Assembly: GCF_001267885.1 (NCBI RefSeq)
Contig: NZ_CP012382.1
Span: forward strand, 930,001-994,000
Source of the DNA: Streptomyces ambofaciens ATCC 23877
GTDB lineage: Bacteria > Actinomycetota > Actinomycetes > Streptomycetales > Streptomycetaceae
DNA: 64,000 nucleotides
Direction: 5' to 3'
Shown here: piece after piece, positions 45,632-54,004 of the stretch
How the letters are laid out: each line of letters opens with the position of its first letter
Position numbering within the stretch: the stretch's first letter is position 1
Notes under the pieces: generated by a model
What the model was told of the DNA's origin: nothing
The model's database searches: none
The model's input: the letters and a program-made list of their open reading frames with translations, nothing else
Translations under genes and position numbers: made by a program

Positions 45632-46246
45632 TCACCGGTTCCCGCGGGCCGCGTCGGCCGGGCAGTCCTCGCTGGACCGGCCCGCGAGTCGGCCGCCGGG
45701 CTGTTCCACCGTCACCTTCGCGCTCGTGAGTGCCGGGTCCTGGCGCAGCCGGGCGACAGCGACCGTGCAGGCGAGCTGGTCGACGGCCAGGGCGCTGAGG
45801 CTCCCGGCGTCCTCGGGGAGCTGGACGCCGACCGCCGCTCCGTCGGTCCGGATGGTGGGTGCCGCCATGGAGGGCGGCAGTTCGGTCGTCAGCCCGTTCC
45901 TGCGTTCCTCGGCGTCCGGCCCCTCGAACAGCATGAGGACGGTGCTGCTGAGGTCGGCCCCCGCGCCGGGCACCGCACGGGGAACCGTGGTCAGCTCGCC
46001 GTCGGCGACGAAGTACAGCGGCACCACGGTGTCGGGAACGGCCTCGGGCCGGGTCTGTGCCGGGCTGGGGCCAGGACCGGGCTCGAGGACCCCGGTCGCG
46101 GGTTCGCCCGCCTCCACCACGCCGGTGGCGGGGATGCCGCAGGCGGCGAGCGGGAGCAGGGCGGCGAGCAGCAGCGGGCGCCGGCGGTGGGCGCGCGTGC
46201 CGCTGCGACGGCAGGCTTTGGCGGGGTCCGGGGCCGGCGGTCTCAT
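45632..46246 (-). CDS. GerMN-domain lipoprotein of the two-component operon
   Basis: 204 residues. A lipoprotein signal ends in LAAC, with the lipidated Cys36 (LLLAALLPLAACGIP). The mature part contains one GerMN domain (about 70-190, VVPLYFVADGELTTVPRAV). Such lipoproteins are exported to the outer face of the membrane. In Streptomyces two-component systems a lipoprotein often modulates the sensor kinase. The ATG overlaps the kinase stop (ATGA at 46243-46246), indicating coupled translation. Confidence 0.9.
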   Translation of the reverse strand: MRPPAPDPAKACRRSGTRAHRRRPLLLAALLPLAACGIPATGVVEAGEPATGVLEPGPGPSPAQTRPEAVPDTVVPLYFVADGELTTVPRAVPGAGADLSSTVLMLFEGPDAEERRNGLTTELPPSMAAPTIRTDGAAVGVQLPEDAGSLSALAVDQLACTVAVARLRQDPALTSAKVTVEQPGGRLAGRSSEDCPADAARGNR

Positions 46247-47754
46247 GGGCGGTGATCCTTCGCGGAGTGCGTCGTCGGTTCCTGTGCGTCGTCCGGTCGC
46301 AGGGGGAGGACGACCGTGAAGACGGCGCCGCCTCGCGGATGGTTGGCCGCACGGACGGTGCCGCCGTGCAGCGCCACGTTCTCCGTGGTGATGGCCAGCC
46401 CGAGGCCGCTGCCCTCGCTCCGGGTCCGGGCGCTGTCCGACTTGTAGAAGCGGTCGAAGACGTGCGGCAGGACGTCGTCGGGGATGCCGGCCCCGCCGTC
46501 GGCGACCGTGACGACCGCCCGCCTTCCGGCACGGGGGTCGTCCTCCTGGCGCAGGCTCAGCCGGACGGGGGGCGCCCCGTGGCGGAGGGCGTTGGCGACG
46601 AGGTTCGCGACCACGACGTCGAGGCGGCGCGGGTCCACCCGGCCCCGCAGCGTGCCCGGTTCGGGAAGGTCGGTCTCCACGGTGTCGAGCCAGCCGCGGG
46701 AGGCGAGCGTGCGCCGCAGGGACTCCGCGAGGTCGATCTCGTCCAGGTGCAGGGCGGCGGCGCCCGCGTCGAAGCGGGAGATCTCCATCAGGTCGTCCAC
46801 CAGGCCGGCCAGCTTCGTGGTCTCCTCGCTGATGAGGCGTACGGCCATGGCGGTGTCGTCGTCCAGGCCGGCCGCGTCCTCGTCCAGCACGTCCGTCACC
46901 GCCGACATCGCCGCGAGCGGGGTGCGCAGTTCGTGCGAGACGTCCGCGGCGAAGCGCCGGGCACCGGCCTCCATGCGCCGCAGTTCGGCCACCGAGCCCT
47001 CCAGCGCGGCGGCCGTCTCGTTGAACGTGCGGGACAGATCGGCGAGTTCGTCGGAGCCCTGCACCGTGAGCCGGGTGTCCAGCCGGCCCTCGGCGATGCT
47101 GCGGGTGGCCCGCCGCAGGGCCCGCACCGGCCGCAGCACCCCGCGCGCGGCCAGGAGGGCGATCAGGACGGCCAGGGCCAGGGCGGGCACGGTGGCCCGT
47201 TCGATGGCGGTGACCAGCGCGTCGACGTAACCCTGCTCCTCCTGCTGCGGCACGGTCAGGTAGACCTCCAGGCCGGAGGCGGGCCGCGAGGTCGTGTACG
47301 GGCCGGCGAAGGTGACCGGCATGCCGACGACGAGCGCGGAACGGCCGTCGCGCGACACCCGCTGGAACACCGTGGCCAGGCGGGTGCGGACCGACTCGCG
47401 CATCGCCGGGGACAGTTCGCGGAACGCGTCCCCGGGGGCGGACGTCGCGCTCGCCTCCCCATAGGTCACCAGGACCCGCCAGGTCTGGGAACGTCCGCCG
47501 CGCGACACATCGGCGGCGAACGACCGCAGGTCGGACTCGCCGGGTGGGAACCGGTAGTGGGGGACGATGGTGTCGACCCGGTGCCGGAAATCCTCGATCA
47601 CCGTGTCCTGGCTCTGCTGGAGGACCCTGGTGCGGGCCTCGCGGAAGGTCAGCGCTCCGGTGGTCACCGTCGCCACGACCGCGACGAGGGTGAAGGCCAT
47701 CACCAGCCGCACGCGCAGCCCGTTCAGGGCGCGCGGCACCCGGGGAGCTCTCAC
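46243..47754 (-). CDS. sensor histidine kinase (AfsQ2/CseC-like)
   Basis: 503 residues. Two transmembrane helices (about 17-37 and 187-204) enclose a periplasmic sensor loop of about 150 residues. A HAMP domain (205-260) is followed by HisKA with phospho-acceptor His274 in DVSHELRTPL and an ATPase domain with NALRHG, DGGAGIPDD and GSGLGLAI. It should autophosphorylate and pass phosphate to the response regulator encoded upstream. The GTG at 47754 overlaps the regulator stop (GTGA) and is chosen for that reason. Its own stop overlaps the lipoprotein ATG, giving a three-gene coupled operon. Confidence 0.95.
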   Translation of the reverse strand: MRAPRVPRALNGLRVRLVMAFTLVAVVATVTTGALTFREARTRVLQQSQDTVIEDFRHRVDTIVPHYRFPPGESDLRSFAADVSRGGRSQTWRVLVTYGEASATSAPGDAFRELSPAMRESVRTRLATVFQRVSRDGRSALVVGMPVTFAGPYTTSRPASGLEVYLTVPQQEEQGYVDALVTAIERATVPALALAVLIALLAARGVLRPVRALRRATRSIAEGRLDTRLTVQGSDELADLSRTFNETAAALEGSVAELRRMEAGARRFAADVSHELRTPLAAMSAVTDVLDEDAAGLDDDTAMAVRLISEETTKLAGLVDDLMEISRFDAGAAALHLDEIDLAESLRRTLASRGWLDTVETDLPEPGTLRGRVDPRRLDVVVANLVANALRHGAPPVRLSLRQEDDPRAGRRAVVTVADGGAGIPDDVLPHVFDRFYKSDSARTRSEGSGLGLAITTENVALHGGTVRAANHPRGGAVFTVVLPLRPDDAQEPTTHSAKDHRP

Positions 47755-48440
47755 CGGGTCCCGAACCGGTAGCCGAAGCCGCGCACGGTGTGCACGTAGC
47801 GCGGTCGGCCCGCGGGCTCGCCGATCTTGGAGCGCAGGCGTTTCACACAGGCGTCCACGAGGCGTGCGTCCCCGTGGTAGTTGTGCTCCCACACGGCTTC
47901 CAGGAGCTGCTGGCGGCTGAAGACCTGCCCGGCCGAGGCGGACAGGGTCAGCAGCAGCCGCAGTTCGGAGGGGCCGAGGGCGACGGGCCGCCCCTGGTGG
48001 GTGACGGTGAGACCGGCACGGTCGATGACCAGGTCGCCGTGGTGTTCCGGACGGGTCGTGCCGTGGTCGTCCGGGGCGCCGCCCACGCGGCGCAGCACCG
48101 CGCGGATGCGTGCGTCCAGTACCCGGGCACGGACCGGTTTCACGACGTAGTCGTCCGCTCCGGCCTCCAGTCCGACGACGATGTCGGTGTCGTCGCCGCG
48201 GGCCGTGGCCATGATGATCGGCACCTGGTGGTGGGCGCGTATCCGTCGGCACACCTCCAGTCCGGGCATGCCCGGCAGCATCAGGTCGAGGATGACGGCG
48301 TCGGGCCGGAAGGACCGCAGGAGCTCCAGTCCGTCCTCGCCCGTCGCGGCCGCGGCGACCTCGTGCCCCTGACGGCGCAGGGCCAGCCGCACGCCCTCCC
48401 GGACGGCGCGGTCGTCTTCGATGATCAGGACCCGTGGCAT
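47751..48440 (-). CDS. OmpR-family response regulator (AfsQ1/CseB-like)
   Basis: 229 residues. The receiver domain has the acidic pocket IEDD (7-10), phospho-acceptor Asp52 in ILDLMLPG and Lys in VVKP. A winged-helix DNA-binding domain (about 130-228) ends in HTVRGFGYRFG. The closest familiar type is AfsQ1, with the kinase and lipoprotein order of afsQ1-afsQ2 and cseABC. It is likely to control envelope or secondary-metabolism genes when its kinase is activated. The gene begins the operon at the ATG at 48440. Confidence 0.95.
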   Translation of the reverse strand: MPRVLIIEDDRAVREGVRLALRRQGHEVAAAATGEDGLELLRSFRPDAVILDLMLPGMPGLEVCRRIRAHHQVPIIMATARGDDTDIVVGLEAGADDYVVKPVRARVLDARIRAVLRRVGGAPDDHGTTRPEHHGDLVIDRAGLTVTHQGRPVALGPSELRLLLTLSASAGQVFSRQQLLEAVWEHNYHGDARLVDACVKRLRSKIGEPAGRPRYVHTVRGFGYRFGTR

Positions 48441-48553
48441 GGATCTCAGTATGCGTATGAACGTGCGAACACCGGCTCCTGGGGCAGGGCTGTTACACAG
48501 CGGTCCACATGCGGTCCCCGGGCGATCACACGGCGGGGGCACGCTGCGTGATC

Positions 48554-49471
48554 ATGAACGAGCATCGATCGACGTCCTCGCCGGTCCCCGAGAGGGGCCG
48601 CCGACGCCGCGGCAGGAGCCGCGTCCGCCGCGGGCGGGGCGGGCCTCCACCGCTGCTGTGGGCCGGGATCCTGGCGGGTGTCGTGCTGCTCATCGCCGGC
48701 GGGCTGGTCCTGAGGGAGCGGACGGAGCCGCCCGGCCGCTCCGCCGACGCCGGCGGACGGTCGGCGGCTCCCGGGCGCCCGGCTCCGCGCGAGGTCGTCG
48801 AGACCGACGGGGCCCTGCGGGAGGGGCGGGTGACCGGGGGCGAGCAGGGGGTCGAGGTCGAGGAGGACGGGCAGGAGGAGAAGGCCCCGGATCCCGGTTC
48901 GATCCCGTCGTCGGGACCGGGCACGTTCGCCACCGCGCCGGGCGGCGGCGCACGGGTCGGGGGGCGTGAGCGGACGCTGACCTACGTCGTCCAGGTCGAG
49001 GACGGCATCGGGATTCCGGCGCGGGACGTCGCCGCCGAGGTCGAGCGCGTCCTCGCCGGCCCGCGTGGCTGGACGGCCGACGGGAGGGTGGGGTTCCGGC
49101 GGGTGTCCGGCGGAGCCGCCGACTTCCGGGTGCGGCTCGCCACGCCGGCGACGGTGGACGACATATGCGGCCGGTACGGCCTCGACACCGGCGGTGAGGT
49201 CAACTGCAACGTGGGGCAGGACGTCATGGTCAACCTCAAGCGGTGGCTGCTGGCGACCCAGTACTACGCGGACGACGTGACGTCCTACCGGGCCCTCGTC
49301 ATCAACCACGAGGTGGGGCACTTCCTCGGCCACGGTCATGTGGGCTGCCCGGGCGCGGGGCGGCCCGCGCCGGTGATGATGCAGCAGATCAAGGGGCTGC
49401 ACGGCTGCCGCACCAACGTCTGGCCCTACGACGCCGAGGGCCGGCTCGTCACCGGGCCGGCCCTCGGCTGA
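48554..49471 (+). CDS. DUF3152 membrane-anchored metalloprotease-like protein
   Basis: 305 residues. A basic N terminus is followed by one transmembrane helix (about residues 35-54), an acidic/Pro-rich linker (60-140) and a C-terminal DUF3152 domain (150-305). That domain contains a zincin-type motif HEVGHFLGHGH and paired cysteines. The catalytic side would face outside the cell. Substrate unknown. The ATG at 48554 is chosen because the region before it is not conserved; the ribosome site is weak. It diverges from the two-component operon with a 113-bp gap. Confidence 0.85.
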   Translation: MNEHRSTSSPVPERGRRRRGRSRVRRGRGGPPPLLWAGILAGVVLLIAGGLVLRERTEPPGRSADAGGRSAAPGRPAPREVVETDGALREGRVTGGEQGVEVEEDGQEEKAPDPGSIPSSGPGTFATAPGGGARVGGRERTLTYVVQVEDGIGIPARDVAAEVERVLAGPRGWTADGRVGFRRVSGGAADFRVRLATPATVDDICGRYGLDTGGEVNCNVGQDVMVNLKRWLLATQYYADDVTSYRALVINHEVGHFLGHGHVGCPGAGRPAPVMMQQIKGLHGCRTNVWPYDAEGRLVTGPALG

Positions 49472-49528
49472 GCGGCTCGGGCGGCGTCCGCCGCACGGAC
49501 GCCCGCGTCGTCGCCCCGGGGCGAGCGG

Positions 49529-49723
49529 TCACGGGCGCCGGTCGGGTACGGCCGCCGCGCAGTCCGGGTTGTGGCAGGTGCCCCGGCGCCAGACCGGGAC
49601 GTAGATCCCGAGGGTCTTGTGCCGGGTGACCTCCGCGGGGACGGTGTGGCCGCAGGACGGGCAGACGTCCTCGCGCTCCGCTGTGGTCTGCGGTGTCTTC
49701 GTTCGCTGGGTGTGATGGATCAT
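49529..49723 (-). CDS. small zinc-ribbon protein
   Basis: 64 residues with a zinc ribbon formed by CPSC and CHNPDC (CxxC and Cx4C). The protein is basic and has no membrane segment. Such proteins bind nucleic acid or proteins; function unknown. The ATG at 49723 is taken (MIHHTQRTKTPQ); a GTG two codons upstream and a longer version to 49825 are open alternatives. The coding part overlaps no other gene on its strand, and it converges with the DUF3152 gene. Confidence 0.7.
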   Translation of the reverse strand: MIHHTQRTKTPQTTAEREDVCPSCGHTVPAEVTRHKTLGIYVPVWRRGTCHNPDCAAAVPDRRP

Positions 49724-49821
49724 GATGCTCACGTCCGCGGCGATAAGGGGCTTTGGTAACTCTTTGCCCGTAATTGACGTGCGTATGTGCGAGGGAGCGG
49801 GCCAATGCCGTGCCGGCCGTT

Positions 49822-50832
49822 TCACTGGTCGTCCCGCTCGCCTCGCGGTGAGGTGAGCGTCTCCTCCCGGGAGTCACCGCCCGTGTCCCCCTCCGGCGCG
49901 TCCGCGGGCCGTCTCAGGCTCAGGATCACGGACCCCGCGAGCACCACCACGATCACCGCCAGGCTCACCGGTGACGGGATCTCCGGCACGGACGGACTGA
50001 CCAGCTTGTGCGTCGCCTGGAGGATGAGCTTGACGCCGATGAACCCGAGGATGATCGCCAGGCCCTTGCTCAGATAGTGGAAGCGGTCCAGCAGCCCGGA
50101 GAGCATGAAGTACAGGGCCCGCAGGCCGAGGATGGCGAAGGCGTTGCTGGTGTAGACGATGAAGGCGTCGTCGCTGACGGCGAGCACGGCCGGCACGCTG
50201 TCGACGGCGAAGATCAGGTCGGCGGCCTCGATGGCGGCGACGACGGCGAGCAGCGGCGTCGCCACGAGCTTGCCCGCCTCTTTCACGAAGAACTTCGGGC
50301 CCGCGTAGGTGTCCCGGACGGGGATCACCTTGCGCAGCAGCCGGACGGCGAAGCTCCGGCCGGGGTCGAAGCTCTCCTCCTCGCCCTTGAGGATCTTGTA
50401 GACGCTGTAGAAGAGGATGGCCGCGAAGACGAACAGGACGGCGGTGAACCGGCTGACCACGGCCACGCCGGCGGCGAGGAAGACGCCCCGGAACACCAGG
50501 GCGCCGATGACACCGAAGAAGAGGACCCGGTGCTGGTAGGCGCGGGGCACCTTGAAGTAGGCGAAGATCAGGGCGAAGACGAAGAGGTTGTCGACGGAGA
50601 GGCTCTTCTCCAGCAGCCACGCGGTGGTGTACTCGGTGCCCGCCGTCCCGCCGAGCACGAGGAAGACGACCGCACCGAAGGCCAGAGCGAGTCCGACCCA
50701 CAGTCCGCTCCAGGCCGCCGCTTCCTTGAAGCCGATGACGTGGGCGTGGCGGTGGGCCAGCAGGTCGACGGCGAGCGACACGACCACGGTCGCGGCGAAA
50801 ACCGCCCAGAGCCAGAACGGCACATCGAACAT
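49822..50832 (-). CDS. TerC/Alx family integral membrane protein
   Basis: 336 residues with about nine hydrophobic segments. The family motifs are SLSVDNLFVFALIFAYF in the first half, where the Asp is conserved, and AADLIFAVDSVPAVLAVSDDAFIVYTSNAFAILGLRALYF in the second. TerC proteins export or handle metal ions, notably manganese, and are linked to tellurite resistance and to metalation of exported proteins. The charged tail after residue 310 (RRPADAPEGDTGG) is on the cytosolic side. It follows the SPFH gene by 65 bp; no riboswitch was seen in this gap. Confidence 0.95.
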   Translation of the reverse strand: MFDVPFWLWAVFAATVVVSLAVDLLAHRHAHVIGFKEAAAWSGLWVGLALAFGAVVFLVLGGTAGTEYTTAWLLEKSLSVDNLFVFALIFAYFKVPRAYQHRVLFFGVIGALVFRGVFLAAGVAVVSRFTAVLFVFAAILFYSVYKILKGEEESFDPGRSFAVRLLRKVIPVRDTYAGPKFFVKEAGKLVATPLLAVVAAIEAADLIFAVDSVPAVLAVSDDAFIVYTSNAFAILGLRALYFMLSGLLDRFHYLSKGLAIILGFIGVKLILQATHKLVSPSVPEIPSPVSLAVIVVVLAGSVILSLRRPADAPEGDTGGDSREETLTSPRGERDDQ

Positions 50833-50897
50833 GCGGGCCTCGCAGTGGTGTGCGGAGAGATCCCCCTACACCCGAGTGTGCACCACGTCGTCGTTCC

Positions 50898-51935
50898 TCA
50901 CCGGTCCTCGGGCACGGGGGCGGGACGCGGCGTCGTCCCGTCGGCCTCGGCGGCGTCGGCGAGTGCCTGTGCGGCGGCCTCCGCGGCCTGGGCCGTGTCG
51001 TTGGCGGCCTGTGCGGCGCCGTCGTCGGAGCGGGTCTCGCGGGTGGCGGGCGACTGCGGCAGCGCCTCGGTGAAGGCACGGGACACGCCCTGCAGGGCGG
51101 AGGTGACCTCGCTGGGGATGACCCAGAAGGTGCTGCCCGAGCCCTGCGCGAGCTGCGGCAGCACCTGGAGGTACTGGTAGGCGAGGAGCTTGGGGTCGGG
51201 GTCGTTGCGGTGTACGGCCTGGAAGACCTCGTCGATGGCCCGGGACTGGCCCTCGGCCTTGAGGATCTCGGCGGTGCGGTTTCCCTCCGCGCGCAGGACC
51301 GCGGCCTGCTTGTCGCCCTCGGCGGTGAGGATCTGCGACTGGCGCTGCCCTTCCGCGCCGAGGATCGCGGCCCGCTTGTCCCGCTCGGCACGCATCTGCT
51401 TCTGCATCGCGTCCTTGATGGACTGCGGGGGGTCGATGGCCTTGATCTCCACCCGGTTCACCCGCAGTCCCCATTTTCCGGTGGCCTCGTCGAGTACCCC
51501 GCGCAGTTGGCTGTTGATGGTGTCCCGTGACGTGAGCGTCTTCTCCAGGTCCATGGACCCGACGACGTTGCGCAGGGTGGTGACGGTGAGCTGTTCGACC
51601 GCCTGGAGGAAGTTGGCGATCTCGTAGAAGGCCGCGCGCGGATCCGTGACCTGGAAGTACAGCACGGTGTCGATCTCGACGACCAGGTTGTCCTCGGTGA
51701 TCACGGGCTGCGGTTTGAAGGAGACGACCTGCTCCCGCAGATCGATCACCGGGTACACGCGATCGATGTACGGGATGACGAGGCTCAGGCCGGGTTTCAG
51801 GGTGCGGTGGTAGCGGCCGAGCCGTTCGACGTTGCGGGCGCGGGCCTGGGGCACGATGCGTACCGCTCGCACCACGGTGAAAACCGCGAGAAGCGCGACG
51901 ATCACACCTGCGACGAGGAACGCCGAGACTTCCAT
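50898..51935 (-). CDS. SPFH/stomatin-like membrane protein (QmcA-like)
   Basis: 345 residues. One N-terminal membrane helix (about 5-24) is followed by the SPFH domain (about 28-200: RIVPQARARNVERLGRYHRTLKPGLSLVIPYID, then VDLREQVVSF and VEIDTVLYFQV). A long alanine/glutamate-rich coiled coil (about 200-300, QRQSQILTAEGDKQAAVLRAEG) completes it. The family assembles membrane microdomain rings that protect or regulate proteases. The next gene upstream is an NfeD protein whose stop is 2 bp before this ATG, a known partner pair. GGGAG precedes the ATG. Confidence 0.94.
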   Translation of the reverse strand: MEVSAFLVAGVIVALLAVFTVVRAVRIVPQARARNVERLGRYHRTLKPGLSLVIPYIDRVYPVIDLREQVVSFKPQPVITEDNLVVEIDTVLYFQVTDPRAAFYEIANFLQAVEQLTVTTLRNVVGSMDLEKTLTSRDTINSQLRGVLDEATGKWGLRVNRVEIKAIDPPQSIKDAMQKQMRAERDKRAAILGAEGQRQSQILTAEGDKQAAVLRAEGNRTAEILKAEGQSRAIDEVFQAVHRNDPDPKLLAYQYLQVLPQLAQGSGSTFWVIPSEVTSALQGVSRAFTEALPQSPATRETRSDDGAAQAANDTAQAAEAAAQALADAAEADGTTPRPAPVPEDR

Positions 51936-51937
51936 GG

Positions 51938-52369
51938 TCACTCCCGGGGGTAGACGAGGGCGGTGCTGCCGCTGATCTCCATGACGTCGACGGTCGCCCC
52001 TGGGGGGATCACCAGCGTCTCGTCGTAGGAACGGGCCGTCCACTCCTCACCGCCGATGCGCACCCTGCCCTCCCTGCCCGTCACCTCCGAGACGACGTAG
52101 GCGGCCCGGCCGACGAGCGCGTCCACACCGAACCGCTCCGTCTGGGGCTGGAGGAGGTGGCGCAGGGCCACGGGGCGCACGAACAGGAGGGTGACCGTGG
52201 CCACGGCGGTGAACACCGCGAACTGGAGAGGCCCGGCCAGTCCGGCCGCGGCGGCTCCGGACGTGATCAGCGCGGCCGCTCCCAGCATTCCGAGCGCGGC
52301 GGTGAGAGTGAAGATCTCCGCCACGATCAGAACCGCCGCGACGATCAGCCAGATCAGCCACGGGTCCAT
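51938..52369 (-). CDS. NfeD-like membrane protein
   Basis: 143 residues. Two or three hydrophobic segments (about 5-27, 30-48 and 52-68) precede an OB-fold C-terminal domain (about 85-143, VGRAAYVVSEVTGREGRVRIGGEEWTARS). NfeD proteins work with SPFH proteins in membrane quality control. The TGA of this gene is two bases before the SPFH ATG, so translation is coupled. The 217-bp gap upstream (52370-52586) shows no gene and holds the promoter. Confidence 0.93.
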   Translation of the reverse strand: MDPWLIWLIVAAVLIVAEIFTLTAALGMLGAAALITSGAAAAGLAGPLQFAVFTAVATVTLLFVRPVALRHLLQPQTERFGVDALVGRAAYVVSEVTGREGRVRIGGEEWTARSYDETLVIPPGATVDVMEISGSTALVYPRE

Positions 52370-52586
52370 TACGACCCCCTCCGTGACGGTGCGGGTGCGT
52401 GCATGGCAGGACGCCTGCTTTGAAGCGATTTTACCTGCTTACCGGAGAAGAGAACCCCCTCGGTCGGCGAGCAGGGCGCCCTTGTGCCGGCTCCGGGAAC
52501 GAGCCTCCCGTCCGCCCGTTCCCGTCTCTCCCGTCCGTCCGTTCCGTCTCTCCGGTGCGCGCCCGCCGCCGCCGTACGCGGAGCGC

Positions 52587-53672
52587 TCAGGCCCGCGTAC
52601 GGGCGCGTCCGCCGAGCGGCGCGGTGCTGGCGCGGACGATCAGCGCGGGCTCGACGGAGGCGGGTTCCGGTGCCGCGCCCGGATCCGCGATGTGCCGCAT
52701 CAGGTGGGCGACCGCCAGGGCTCCCATCTCGGCGAAGGGCTGGGCCACCGTGGTCAGTGAGGGCGAGCAGTACTCGGCCAGCGCGATGTCGTCCACCCCC
52801 ACGACGGAGATGTCCTCCGGGACCCTGCGGCCGAGTTCGTGCAGCGCCCGGATCACCCCGAAGGCCATCTCGTCACTCGCCACGAACACCGCGGTGACGT
52901 CGGGGATGTTGCCCAGGATCAGCCCGTTCCGGTAGCCGGAGGCGGGTGTCCAGTCGCCCTCCAGCACCGGGGGCACGGACAGTCCCGCCGACTCCAGTGT
53001 GTCGCGCCACCCGGCACGGCGGCTGGCGGCGTCGAGCCACTCCTCGGGCCCTGACACGTGCCAGACGGTCTCGTGGCCCAGGTCGATCAGGTGACGTGTC
53101 GCCAGGCGGGCCGCGAGGCTCTGGTCGACCGCGACGACCTCCGTGGCCGGCGTCCTCGATCCGTCGACGGTGACGGTGGGCACCGAGCGGGTGAGCTGCT
53201 CGATCCTCGGGCTCACATGGACCAGCGGCACCGACAGGATGACGCCCTCGACGCCCTGCTCCGCCAGCCGCGACAGCGCCCCCTCGATCGCCGCCGTGTC
53301 CAGCGAGGCGGTGGTCGCCGTGCTCACCGCGTACCCGGCCCCGCGCGCCGCGGTCTCGATGCCGAAGGTCAGGTTCGTACGCGAGGAGAAGTTGGTCTGC
53401 AGGGTCACCACACCGATCGTCCGGCTCCGTCCCGAGGACAGCATCCGCGCCGCGTTGTTCTTGCGGTAGCCGAGTTGTTCGACGGCGGCGAGCACCTTCG
53501 CCCGGGTCTTCGGCTGCACGTGGGGATGACCGGACAGGGTGCGGGACACCGTCTGCGCGGAGACCCCGGCGAGCCGGGCGACGTCGGTCATCCCGGGCTG
53601 TCGCCCGGCGCCGTCTGCTCCGGTCCCCTTCACCGTGGGCCGGTTGCCCGCTCCCTGTGTTTCCGATGACAT
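52587..53672 (-). CDS. LacI family transcriptional regulator
   Basis: 361 residues. The helix-turn-helix is MTDVARLAGVSAQTVSRTLSG (about 28-48), with the hinge helix to about residue 70. The periplasmic-binding-protein-like effector domain follows (SRTIGVVTLQTNFSSR and VFVASDEMAFGVIRALHE, ending VVGVDDIALAEYC). An N-terminal extension of 27 residues is unusual and low-complexity. GGAGAGG precedes the ATG at 53672. It lies at the distal end of the rhamnose block on the same strand and could control it, or the lost gene to its right; both are inference. Confidence 0.93.
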   Translation of the reverse strand: MSSETQGAGNRPTVKGTGADGAGRQPGMTDVARLAGVSAQTVSRTLSGHPHVQPKTRAKVLAAVEQLGYRKNNAARMLSSGRSRTIGVVTLQTNFSSRTNLTFGIETAARGAGYAVSTATTASLDTAAIEGALSRLAEQGVEGVILSVPLVHVSPRIEQLTRSVPTVTVDGSRTPATEVVAVDQSLAARLATRHLIDLGHETVWHVSGPEEWLDAASRRAGWRDTLESAGLSVPPVLEGDWTPASGYRNGLILGNIPDVTAVFVASDEMAFGVIRALHELGRRVPEDISVVGVDDIALAEYCSPSLTTVAQPFAEMGALAVAHLMRHIADPGAAPEPASVEPALIVRASTAPLGGRARTRA

Positions 53673-53782
53673 CGCTCGCCTCTCCGGAGAAACCGGGGTC
53701 CGGGCGTGTCGCCGCAGCTGGTGCCCTGCGGGCAGTCTAGCCAAGCGAGGACCACTGGCATCGATAACAAGGTCTGCCAATA

Positions 53783-53986
53783 GTTCTCGCCATCTGGACC
53801 GACAACCTGCCGACCGCGTTCCCCCAGCACTACCAGCTGACCGAACTGGGGCCGCGGCAGATCCGCGCGGCTCACCGGTGGCGTCCGCGTCGAGTCCGTC
53901 GACGGCGAACGGCGGATCTCCACGGGGGACACCGTCGCCTCGAGGGCGACACCTACCTGTTCTGGGGGAGGCATCGCGTCCGGTGA
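53783..53986 (+). pseudogene. remnant of a gene C terminus, two opposite frameshifts
   Basis: In the 332-bp gap upstream of the LacI gene (53673-54004), the plus strand encodes good protein-like segments that change frame. VLAIWTDNLPTAFPQHYQLT is in one frame (from 53783). GGVRVESVDGERRISTGDTV comes next in another (from 53877). LEGDTYLFWGRHRVR-stop returns to the first (53939-53986). No start codon or 5' part remains. This is a decayed C-terminal fragment, family not recognised. The fragment points away from lacI, so it may have been a target. An ATCGAT-centred site GTTATCGATGCC lies at 53758-53769 between them. Confidence 0.5.
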
Positions 53987-54004
53987 GGAGGCGGGCCGCC
54001 GGAG

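Noticed and set aside
50833-50897. Manganese (yybP-ykoY) riboswitch before terC
   Set aside because: The gap to the SPFH gene is only 65 bp and no such fold or conserved core was seen; terC is also probably cotranscribed.
52503-52560. Pyrimidine-rich tract after the LacI gene as a regulatory element
   Set aside because: It is a weak, irregular run of CCCGTCTC-like words without clear symmetry or a partner; treated as plain intergenic sequence.
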